Origin: an uncultured Acidimicrobiaceae bacterium
GTDB lineage: Bacteria > Actinomycetota > Acidimicrobiia > Acidimicrobiales > Ilumatobacteraceae
DNA: 10,772 bases
Direction: 5' to 3'
Assembly: GCA_903919215.1 (NCBI GenBank)
Contig: CAIXHI010000040.1
Span: forward strand, 1 to 10,772
Below are positions 1-5,210 of the stretch, piece by piece. The position numbers were made by a program, and so were the translations under genes. Below the pieces are notes generated by a model that searched no databases, had not been told where the DNA came from, and saw nothing but the letters and a program-made list of their open reading frames with translations. How positions within the stretch are numbered: position 1 is the stretch's first letter; each line of letters begins with the position of its first letter.

Positions 1-1
1 A

Positions 2-661
2 GCAATCCGGCAGATGATCGCCGAAGGTCGCAACGTCAACGTGACGTTGATCTTCAGCCTCGACCGCTACCAGAACGTGATGGACGCCTACATCGACGGT
101 CTCGAGCAGTACGCCGGCACCGTCGATGCCGACCTGGCCTCGGTCGCCAGTGTGGCCAGCTTCTTCATCAGCCGCGTGGACAGCGAGGTCGATGCACGCC
201 TCGACGAAATCGGCACACCTGCAGCGTTGGCGTTGCGCGGAAAGGCTGCCGTCGCCCAAGCCAAGCTGGCGTATCAGGCGTTCCGGCACACGTTCAGCGG
301 ACCGCGGTGGGAAGCACTGGCCGCTGACGGCGCGGTGGTGCAGCGCCCGCTGTGGGCCAGCACCTCGACCAAGAACCCCAGCTACCCCGACACGATGTAT
401 GTCGACGAGTTGATCGGTCCCGACACCGTGAACACGCTCCCCGACGCCACGATCGACGCATTCGCCGATCACGGTACGGCGGCCCGCACGATCGACGAGG
501 GTGTCGCTCACGCCGAAGAGGTGTGGCGCCTGCTCGCCGAAGTCGGGGTCGATATGAACGACGTGGCCGACAAGCTCGAACGCGAAGGTGTGGCCAGCTT
601 CCAGAAGAGCTTTGATGATCTGCTCGAAGCGTTGGCGGCCAAGGCGGCCGAGCTGCGCTGA
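2..661 (+). CDS. tal: Transaldolase, C-terminal part (5' end outside window)
   Basis: Transaldolase moves a three-carbon dihydroxyacetone unit between sugar phosphates in the non-oxidative pentose phosphate pathway, in the cytosol. The frame is already open at base 2 (A-I-R-Q before the first internal ATG at 14), so that ATG is not the true start. Visible signatures are those of the long actinobacterial form: a NVNVTLIFSLDRY strand near the beginning, the VASFFISRVDSEVDARLD segment, then RPLWASTSTKNP and YVDELIGPDTVNTLPDATIDAFADHG. The Schiff-base lysine of the family normally sits a little upstream of the NVTLIFS strand, so it lies outside the window and cannot be checked. The last stop base is the first base of the next gene's ATG (TGATG), so the two are probably one transcript with coupled translation. 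The identification is firm; only the N-terminal part is unseen. Confidence 0.95.
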   Translation, partial: AIRQMIAEGRNVNVTLIFSLDRYQNVMDAYIDGLEQYAGTVDADLASVASVASFFISRVDSEVDARLDEIGTPAALALRGKAAVAQAKLAYQAFRHTFSGPRWEALAADGAVVQRPLWASTSTKNPSYPDTMYVDELIGPDTVNTLPDATIDAFADHGTAARTIDEGVAHAEEVWRLLAEVGVDMNDVADKLEREGVASFQKSFDDLLEALAAKAAELR

Positions 662-1680
662 TGACCGACGCCAACGCCACCGACGAACTGTTCGCCACAC
701 TGCTGGAGACTGTGCCCGTCGGTGCCCGCAGGCGCCTGTCACAACAACTGTTGCGAGCCGCCGTCGAGTTGGTGCAACAGCAGCCGGAGTTGCTCGATCT
801 GAAGATCGCGGCCGCGGCCCTCCAGGAGTTGGGCGACGCCTTCGAGATGTTCGCTTCGTCGCAGGGAATCCCCAAGGTCACACTGTTCGGCAGCGCCCGC
901 ACCCAGGAGCACGACCCGTTGTATGCGGCGGCCCGCACCGTTGCGGGCGAACTCGCCGCACGCGGCTGGATGGTCATTACCGGCGCCGGGCCCGGCATCA
1001 TGCAGGCCGGTATGGAGGGCGCTGGGCGCGAGCACTCCATCGGCGTGTCCGTGCGGCTCCCGTTCGAGCAGGCCGCGAACCACATCATCGCCGGTGATTC
1101 GAAGTACGTCGCCATGAAGTACTTCTTCACCCGCAAGCTGATGCTCATCAAGGAGAGCAAGGGCTTCGTGTGCCTTCCTGGAGGCTTCGGCACGCTCGAC
1201 GAGACGTTCGAACTGCTCACGCTCACGCAGACCGGCAAGGGAGTTCCGGTCCCGATCGTCTTCCTCGACACACCAGGCGACCCGTATTGGGAGACCGTGC
1301 ACGAGTTCGTGCAACAACAGTTGGTCGAGCGCGGGCTGGTGGCGCCACAGGACACCAAGCTGTACCTCATCACCGAGGACTGTGAGGAGGCCGTGCGTGA
1401 GATCGTCGGCTTCTACCGCAACTACGACAGCCTCCGCTACGTGGGCGACACGTTGGTCGTACGCCTGCACAAGGCACCCGATGCAGCGCAACTCGCGCTG
1501 CTCAACGAACGGTTCGGCCATCTCTGCACCTCCGGCACGATCCACCACGCCGAGCCGTTCGAACCCGAGCGCAAGGAGAACGATCGGCTCGATCTACAAC
1601 GCATCGCACTGCCGTTCTCGAAGCACGGTTACGGCGAACTGCGTGAGCTGATCGACCTGTGCAACACGTTTGTCGACTAG
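661..1680 (+). CDS. Long LOG-family (TIGR00730/lysine decarboxylase-like) Rossmann protein
   Basis: 339 residues. The core has the LOG fold: GSAR at residues 77-80, GAGPGIM at 108-114 (nucleotide-binding glycine loop), TRKLM at 157-161 with the family arginine, and the signature PGGFGTLDE at 173-181. Characterised relatives hydrolyse the N-glycosidic bond of nucleoside 5'-monophosphates (cytokinin ribotides or ordinary purine/pyrimidine nucleotides). The old label 'lysine decarboxylase' is a known misannotation. Unlike minimal LOG enzymes of about 190 residues, this one has roughly 65 extra N-terminal residues, largely helical and rich in Leu/Gln, and about 100 extra C-terminal residues. The substrate cannot be read from sequence; nucleotide salvage or ribose-5-phosphate release is plausible given the coupled transaldolase gene, but that is inference. 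The start at 661 overlaps the tal stop by one base. It ends 9 bases from the stop of a convergent gene. Confidence 0.88.
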   Translation: MTDANATDELFATLLETVPVGARRRLSQQLLRAAVELVQQQPELLDLKIAAAALQELGDAFEMFASSQGIPKVTLFGSARTQEHDPLYAAARTVAGELAARGWMVITGAGPGIMQAGMEGAGREHSIGVSVRLPFEQAANHIIAGDSKYVAMKYFFTRKLMLIKESKGFVCLPGGFGTLDETFELLTLTQTGKGVPVPIVFLDTPGDPYWETVHEFVQQQLVERGLVAPQDTKLYLITEDCEEAVREIVGFYRNYDSLRYVGDTLVVRLHKAPDAAQLALLNERFGHLCTSGTIHHAEPFEPERKENDRLDLQRIALPFSKHGYGELRELIDLCNTFVD

Positions 1681-1698
1681 TGGCGACGACTACTCGAC
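1672..1698. terminator. Imperfect hairpin spanning two convergent stop codons (possible bidirectional 3' end)
   Basis: GTCGA (1672-1676) pairs with TCGAC (1694-1698), a C-C mismatch follows (1677/1693), then TAGT (1678-1681) pairs with ACTA (1689-1692) around a 7-base loop. The TAG of the LOG gene (1678-1680) and the TAG of the minus-strand gene (1690-1692) both lie in the inner stem. There is no T-tract on either side, so a classical intrinsic terminator is not supported. A folded 3' end for both convergent transcripts is possible. Part of the symmetry comes from the two genes ending in similar codons. Confidence 0.3.
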
Positions 1699-1887
1699 GG
1701 TCTCGCGCCCGCGCAACAGGTGGGCGGCCTTCTCGATCGCTCGCCGGGCCTGCGTGAGCCGCTTGTCGTCGGCCGGACGACCAGACTTCTCGGCAGATGC
1801 CTCGCGCAGTTGCTCGAAGATGATCTCGTCGAGATCCTCCACCACTGCGTCGAGTCGCTCGGCCAGGTGGTCGTAGTTGCTACTCAC
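1690..1887 (-). CDS. 65-residue charged helical protein coupled to glcF
   Basis: No function recognised. The chosen start is the GTG at 1887-1885, which overlaps the glcF stop in a 4-base GTGA. A GGAGG lies 4 bases upstream of it inside the end of glcF. Longer in-frame extensions only re-read glcF in another frame. The protein begins MSSNYDHLAERLDAVVEDLD and ends RRAIEKAAHLLRGRETVE. It is almost entirely predicted helix, acidic in the first half and basic in the second, with no cysteine, signal peptide or membrane segment. A GRPADDKRLTQARRAIEKA stretch resembles small conserved actinobacterial hypotheticals I have seen, but I cannot name a family. The coupling suggests co-expression with glcF; whether it helps assemble the dehydrogenase or merely shares the transcript is unknown. 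Confidence 0.72.
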   Translation of the reverse strand: MSSNYDHLAERLDAVVEDLDEIIFEQLREASAEKSGRPADDKRLTQARRAIEKAAHLLRGRETVE

Positions 1888-3035
1888 AGGGCCTCCGCCA
1901 ACAGGTCGATCGGGTGCCGCACGGTGAGCCCCGCAGCGGCGAGGTGCATGGCACAACCGGGGTTGGCGCTGGCCACACACGCGTTCTCCGCGGTGCCGAG
2001 GCGGGCGCGGTCGAGGGCCGCTACTTTGCGGTCGCGGATCTGGCCGGCCAGTGCCGGCTCGAGCGCTGCGTAGGCACCCCCAGCACCACAGCACAGTCCA
2101 TCGTCGTCAAGCTCCACCAGGTTGGCCACCGGTGCGAGCACGGTGCGCACAGCGAGGTGAGTGCGCTGCACATGGCGCAGGTGACACGGGTCTTGCACGA
2201 TGATCGTGCCCAGGTGCTTCGTCGGGTGTAGGCGATCGATGTGGGTCGCAATGAACTCGTGCACGTCGACGACACGCCCGCTGAAGTGCCGAGCCTCGTC
2301 GGTACCCAACAGGTGGCCGTACTCCTTCATCGCTGCACCGCACCCCGCAGAGTTGATCACGATCGGTGCTTCCCCGGGCATCGAGGCGATGACGTCCTCG
2401 GCCAGGCGCCGAGCACTTGGTGCAAGGCCGGCATGCGAATGCAGCGCACCGCAGCACGTCGCACCTTTACCGGGCACGAGGAAGCCGAAGCCCATGTGCC
2501 CCAACACTTTGGCGGTGCTGTGATGTGTGTCGCGCATCCACGCATCCATCACACAGCCAGTGAACAGCCACACATCACTGCCCGTCGTCGCGAGCGGTTT
2601 CGCTCTCCGTAGCGGGAGCGCGGGCAACCCAATTCGCTTCGGCACAAGATGCAGTCGCTGAGCGACGGCGAGCGCGCTGGACCCGATCAGCAGCAGGCGA
2701 TGGCGCGGCAGGACAGCGAACGCCGCGCGTTGCCAGCGCGGCGTGATCCGGTGCTGCTCCGCAAGTGTCTCACGGACCCCTTCCTGCAGACGGCCGTAGG
2801 GCACACCCGAGGGACACGCCGGTTCGCAACCGCGGCACTGCACACACGTCTCCATGAACGACACGAACTCGGGGGTCACTGGCGCGTCGTCGTTGTGCAC
2901 CGCCCGGATGGCTGCGATGCGACCACGTGGCGACAACGCTTCCTCGCCGGTGACCCGGAATGTCGGGCAGTGCGGGAGGCACAGCCCGCAGCTGACACAG
3001 GTGGCAAGTTCGGTGTCGTCGATGTGGAATTTCAC
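1884..3035 (-). CDS. glcF: Glycolate oxidase iron-sulfur subunit GlcF
   Basis: 383 residues. It is the electron-transfer subunit that takes electrons from the GlcD/GlcE flavoproteins towards the quinone pool at the inner face of the membrane. Two ferredoxin-type 4Fe-4S motifs are intact near the N terminus: Cys13, 16, 19, 23 followed by Pro, and Cys64, 67, 70, 74 followed by Pro. Two cysteine-rich CCG domains follow, recognisable by TCCGALHSHAG and LCCGAGGAYA and by the paired NSAGCGAAMKEYGHLL and SANPGCAMHL segments. The order (two clusters, then two CCG domains) is that of GlcF, LldE/LutA-related and heterodisulfide-reductase-like proteins; the presence of glcD and glcE in the window favours GlcF. 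The start is GTG at 3035-3033 with only a weak GGTGGG upstream. glcF is about 3 kb away from glcDE, so it needs its own promoter, presumably in 3036-3156. Confidence 0.9.
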   Translation of the reverse strand: MKFHIDDTELATCVSCGLCLPHCPTFRVTGEEALSPRGRIAAIRAVHNDDAPVTPEFVSFMETCVQCRGCEPACPSGVPYGRLQEGVRETLAEQHRITPRWQRAAFAVLPRHRLLLIGSSALAVAQRLHLVPKRIGLPALPLRRAKPLATTGSDVWLFTGCVMDAWMRDTHHSTAKVLGHMGFGFLVPGKGATCCGALHSHAGLAPSARRLAEDVIASMPGEAPIVINSAGCGAAMKEYGHLLGTDEARHFSGRVVDVHEFIATHIDRLHPTKHLGTIIVQDPCHLRHVQRTHLAVRTVLAPVANLVELDDDGLCCGAGGAYAALEPALAGQIRDRKVAALDRARLGTAENACVASANPGCAMHLAAAGLTVRHPIDLLAEAL

Positions 3036-3102
3036 GGCGGACCCACCGTAGCGTCGGCGGCAGAGTGCCGGGTGGTCACGCGACTATCCGAAACGTGTGC
3101 AT

Positions 3103-3126
3103 CTGTGAGTGTTACTTTTGTCACAG
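3103..3126. promoter_or_regulatory. Palindrome in the divergent glcF / membrane-protein intergenic region (candidate operator)
   Basis: The 121-base gap 3036-3156 separates divergent genes. It holds CTGTGA (3103-3108), 12 bases, then the exact inverse TCACAG (3121-3126). A tighter, near-perfect dyad sits inside and overlaps its right arm: TGTTAC-TTTT-GTCACA (3110-3125), with 5 of 6 arm positions paired. A TACTTT hexamer at 3113-3118 fits an actinobacterial -10 (TANNNT) for the plus-strand gene, without a good -35, so a regulator here could occlude RNA polymerase. A transcription-factor site is inference. No regulator gene is in the window. Confidence 0.35.
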
Positions 3127-3144
3127 TAGGCATGGGGCCTGCAC

Positions 3145-3153
3145 AAGGAGGGG
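3145..3153 (+). promoter_or_regulatory. Strong ribosome binding site for the small membrane protein
   Basis: AAGGAGGGG ends 3 bases before the ATG at 3157. It is nearly a full anti-Shine-Dalgarno match and by far the strongest in the window, where most starts rely on overlap coupling or have weak sites. It fixes the start of the following gene and suggests efficient translation. Confidence 0.8.
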
Positions 3154-3156
3154 TAC

Positions 3157-3465
3157 ATGTACACATTGGGAGCAATCCTGCTGTTGGCAGTTCTACTGGG
3201 TGGCGTGGTCGAGGTCATCGACTCGGTACTCGAACTCGCCAAGCTGAAGGCCATCATCACCAAACTCCCGGTGATCGGTGCCCATTGGGGACTGATCATC
3301 AGCATTCTGATGGTGTGGCTGCTGAAGAGTTACCCAGCTGGGGGCTGGGGTCTCGTGTTCGAAAACAAGTGGGAGAACGTCGTCGTCAACGGCGCAATCA
3401 TCTACGGGGCCATCCCGTTGAAGGATGCAGTTGTCTCGATGGTCAACAAGGGCCTGCGCGCCTGA
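3157..3465 (+). CDS. Small multi-pass membrane protein, unknown function
   Basis: 102 residues, not recognised. Residues 3-21 form a strongly hydrophobic helix (TLGAILLLAVLLGGVVEVI). A short amphipathic linker with Lys29, Lys31 and Lys36 follows. Residues 43-56 form a second hydrophobic segment rich in Ile, Leu and Trp. After SYPAGGWG and a charged ENKWEN turn, residues 75-97 could be a third membrane or re-entrant segment, ending in a basic tail (NKGLRA). There are no cysteines. An AAGGAGGGG site just upstream and a 13-bp-stem terminator just downstream make this a self-contained, probably well-expressed single-gene unit. Its coding GC is visibly lower than that of its neighbours. Size and topology would also suit a holin-like protein or a small transporter accessory, but nothing phage-like is nearby and I make no functional claim. 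Confidence 0.8.
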   Translation: MYTLGAILLLAVLLGGVVEVIDSVLELAKLKAIITKLPVIGAHWGLIISILMVWLLKSYPAGGWGLVFENKWENVVVNGAIIYGAIPLKDAVVSMVNKGLRA

Positions 3466-3482
3466 CCAGGTAACTGTGAACG

Positions 3483-3520
3483 AATGGCCCGGACCGCGAG
3501 GTCCGGGCCATTTCCATTTT
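3483..3520 (+). terminator. Strong Rho-independent terminator
   Basis: A perfect 13-bp stem joins 3483-3495 (AATGGCCCGGACC) to 3500-3512 and closes on a GCGA tetraloop (GNRA class, C-G closing pair). It is followed by TTTCCATTTTT to 3520. It lies 18 bases after the stop of the small membrane protein and so ends that transcript. On the minus strand no equally good T-tract follows, so it looks one-directional. This is the clearest terminator in the window. Confidence 0.93.
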
Positions 3521-3536
3521 TCGTTCCACAATGGTC

Positions 3537-3615
3537 GAACAGCACACGGTGAGGGTGCCCGATGCGTCCGAACACTGACGTACCCGGTGCCAGCCAGCGG
3601 AGTCGCCGGCGACGC
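3537..3615 (+). pseudogene. Truncated duplicate of the 5' end of the pentapeptide-repeat gene
   Basis: 3537-3615 aligns without gaps to 3653-3731 at a constant offset of 116 bases, with 57 of 79 bases identical by my count. The copy includes an ATG at 3562 and the first 18 codons: MRPNTDVPGASQRSRRRR against MLPNLDTTSHSPRSRRRR in the intact gene, 11 of 18 residues the same. After the arginine cluster the copies part. The frame from 3562 runs to a TGA at 3739-3741 (59 residues) without the membrane helix or any pentapeptide. The -10-like TATGGT of the intact copy is TGAGGG here, so this copy probably lacks a promoter. It is best read as a remnant of a tandem paralogue whose body was deleted. 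A short expressed peptide is a less likely alternative. Confidence 0.6.
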
Positions 3616-3666
3616 CAGCCGCCCTCGTGGCCGAGTGGCCCATCACCGTGTAGGACAGTTCACGGT

Positions 3667-3672
3667 TATGGT
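3667..3672 (+). promoter_or_regulatory. Candidate -10 box giving a leaderless pentapeptide mRNA
   Basis: TATGGT fits the actinobacterial TANNNT -10 and ends 5 bases before the ATG at 3678. Transcription would therefore start at or within a base or two of that ATG. There is no Shine-Dalgarno sequence upstream, which agrees with leaderless translation. No convincing -35 is visible around 3644-3650. Confidence 0.4.
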
Positions 3673-3677
3673 GCCCG

Positions 3678-4340
3678 ATGCTCCCGAACCTTGATACCAC
3701 CAGCCACAGCCCGCGGAGCCGTCGCCGACGCCGCAACCTGATTGCCGTCGCGGTAGCTGCGGTGCTGGCCATCACCGGCACCGTTGTCGCGATCACGGTC
3801 TCGGGAAGCAGCCGCTCCGGCACGCTCGTCGGCAGTTGCATCATCGGCCCGATCACACAGTGTCCCGGCGCCGACCTCAGGGGCGCCGACCTCAGGGGCG
3901 CCGACCTCAGGGGCGCCGACCTCAGGGGCGCCGACCTCGGCGGCGCCGACCTCAGGGGCGCCAACCTCCTCGAAGCCAACCTCCGCGAAGCCAACCTCCG
4001 CGAAGCCAACCTCACCGGCGCCAACCTCGACGGCGCCTGGCTCACCGGCGCCAACCTCTTTGGTGCCGACCTTACCGGCGCCAACCTCAGCTACGCCTTC
4101 CTCGACGGCGCCGACCTCACCGGCGCCAACCTCGACGGCGCCAACCTCAGCTACGCCAACTTCACCGGCGCCGACCTCACCGGCACCAACCTCTTCGGTG
4201 CCAACCTCGACGGCGCCAACCTCACCGCTGCCTACCTCAGTGGTTTCTACCTCGGCATTATCGGCACGCCGGAATCGCTTCCGACCGGCTGTGTATTCGT
4301 CGGCGACGGGGTGTCCAACGGCGTCCTCAAGCCAGGCTGA
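3678..4340 (+). CDS. Membrane-anchored or exported pentapeptide-repeat protein
   Basis: 220 residues. A basic N terminus with five arginines (residues 15-19) precedes a hydrophobic helix at about 21-42, acting as signal anchor or signal peptide. The RRNLI sequence also loosely fits a twin-arginine motif. A short linker with Cys54 and Cys62 leads into 25 consecutive pentapeptides (residues 64-188), mostly GA(D/N)LX, followed by GFYLG and a C-terminal tail with Cys205. Such repeats fold into a right-handed square beta-helix, four units per turn, so about six turns. Some cytosolic relatives (MfpA, Qnr) mimic DNA and bind gyrase, but this one appears to work outside the cytosol, so that role is unlikely. 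The three cysteines flank the helix and might form a disulfide. The ATG at 3678 has no ribosome site; see the -10 box. Function unknown. Confidence 0.88.
   Translation: MLPNLDTTSHSPRSRRRRRNLIAVAVAAVLAITGTVVAITVSGSSRSGTLVGSCIIGPITQCPGADLRGADLRGADLRGADLRGADLGGADLRGANLLEANLREANLREANLTGANLDGAWLTGANLFGADLTGANLSYAFLDGADLTGANLDGANLSYANFTGADLTGTNLFGANLDGANLTAAYLSGFYLGIIGTPESLPTGCVFVGDGVSNGVLKPG
3867..4241 (+). repeat. 15-bp coding tandem repeat, 25 units
   Basis: The pentapeptide domain is a 15-bp tandem array in phase with the codons. Units 1-4 are identical (GGCGCCGACCTCAGG) and unit 6 is the same; unit 5 differs only at its end. Units 8 and 9 are identical to each other (GAAGCCAACCTCCGC). Later units are more diverged (GGCGCCAACCTCGAC and variants, TACGCC-type units 16 and 20). 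The homogeneous 5' end suggests recent slippage expansion, so unit number may vary between strains. The periodicity also keeps several other frames open on both strands; these are artefacts. Confidence 0.92.
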
Positions 4341-4414
4341 CCCGACGCCAGCAACGGCCGCGCTCGTGGCCGTGGGACACGCGCTCCGACAGATAGCGGA
4401 TACCGTCGCTGGCC

Positions 4415-5209
4415 ATGCCCGAAGGCCACACGATCCACCGCATCGCCAAGGACCACACGAAACTTCTGGCTGCGCGGACGGTGAGGGTGACATCACCACA
4501 GGGCCGCTTCGCCACCGACGCGGCACTCGTGGATGGCCGAGTGCTCGAGCGGATTGAGGCTGTCGGCAAGCACCTCTTCTATTTCTATGACAACGGTCTA
4601 GTGGGTCACGTACACCTCGGTCTGTTCGGAAAGTTTCGGGTCACACCCGGGCCCGACCAAGCCCCGGTCGTCGGGCAGGTGCGGATGCGCATGGCCTCCG
4701 AGGCGGGAACTGTCGACCTCGCTGGTCCCACCGATTGCAGTATCGGGACTGCCGATGAGCGCGATGCGATCGTCGCTCGTCTCGGCCCCGACCCTCTGCG
4801 CCGCGATGCGCAGCCGGAAGTGGCGATCGACCGCATGGCCAAGAGCGCTCAGCCCATCGGCCAACTCCTGCTCGATCAGCGCGTGCTGGCCGGGGTCGGC
4901 AACGTGTACCGCGCCGAAGCGTTGTTCGTGCAGCACATCAACCCTCGCCGAGCGGGGAAGGACTGCACACGTGCCGAACTGACGGGGCTGTGGGACACCG
5001 TTGCCGCGATGCTGCGCCAAGGGGTGAAAGACAACCGGATCATCACCATCGATCGCTCCGAGTTCCCGATTCCGAAGGGTCCTGCTCGACGAGGCGACAC
5101 GACGTACGTGTACCACCGCGATGTGTGCCTGCGTTGCTCAAGCCCGGTGCAGACCGTCGAGCTCGGCGGGCGAGCCTGCTACTACTGCCCCACCTGTCAG
5201 CCGCGCTGA
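4415..5209 (+). CDS. Fpg/Nei-family DNA glycosylase/AP lyase
   Basis: 264 residues. The enzyme excises oxidised bases from DNA and cuts the backbone by beta/delta elimination (base excision repair). It begins MPEGHTIHRIA: Pro2 is the Schiff-base nucleophile after Met removal and Glu3 the catalytic acid. Lys52 in VGKHLFYF is the phosphate-contacting lysine. The helix-two-turn-helix is clear at about 146-171 (QPIGQLLLDQRVLAGVGNVY then RAEALF). The C-terminal zinc finger is intact as Cys238-x2-Cys241-x16-Cys258-x2-Cys261, with the beta-hairpin Arg253 in GGRACYYCP. The MPEGHTIH start and overall form suggest the actinobacterial Nei-like branch rather than Fpg/MutM, but I cannot separate these firmly. 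It starts 74 bases after the pentapeptide gene without a clear ribosome site; a TACCGT at 4401-4406 could be a -10 for a nearly leaderless message. It ends one base from the convergent kinase stop. Confidence 0.92.
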   Translation: MPEGHTIHRIAKDHTKLLAARTVRVTSPQGRFATDAALVDGRVLERIEAVGKHLFYFYDNGLVGHVHLGLFGKFRVTPGPDQAPVVGQVRMRMASEAGTVDLAGPTDCSIGTADERDAIVARLGPDPLRRDAQPEVAIDRMAKSAQPIGQLLLDQRVLAGVGNVYRAEALFVQHINPRRAGKDCTRAELTGLWDTVAAMLRQGVKDNRIITIDRSEFPIPKGPARRGDTTYVYHRDVCLRCSSPVQTVELGGRACYYCPTCQPR

Positions 5210-5210
5210 G

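Noticed and set aside
294..1373. Minus-strand ORF of 359 codons over tal and the LOG gene
   Set aside because: It is antisense to two genes with clear family motifs. Its translation is rich in Ser, Arg, Pro and Cys with no recognisable domain.
3104..3125. CRP/FNR-type binding site (TGTGA...TCACA)
   Set aside because: The half-sites are 12 bases apart instead of 6, so the spacing is wrong for a CRP dimer. It is kept only as a generic palindrome.
2649..3473. Plus-strand ORF of 274 codons across the 5' part of glcF and the small membrane gene
   Set aside because: It reads antisense to the Fe-S cysteine motifs of glcF and out of frame with the membrane protein, and has no ribosome site or family signature.
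3668..3694. Eight-codon upstream ORF (MVPDAPEP) overlapping the pentapeptide start
   Set aside because: The diverged copy keeps a similar VPDASEH frame, but this follows from general similarity of the two blocks. There is no ribosome site, and a leaderless start would exclude it.
3867..4241. CRISPR-like array
   Set aside because: The period is 15 bp with no spacers, in phase with codons; it is a coding repeat.
3443..4526. Long open frames on both strands over the pentapeptide region, with APTSG-, VGAGE- and RRRPQG-like repeats
   Set aside because: They come from the 15-bp period of the pentapeptide array, which keeps all frames free of stops. The GADLR/GANLD frame has the recognised fold, a membrane helix and a sensible start.
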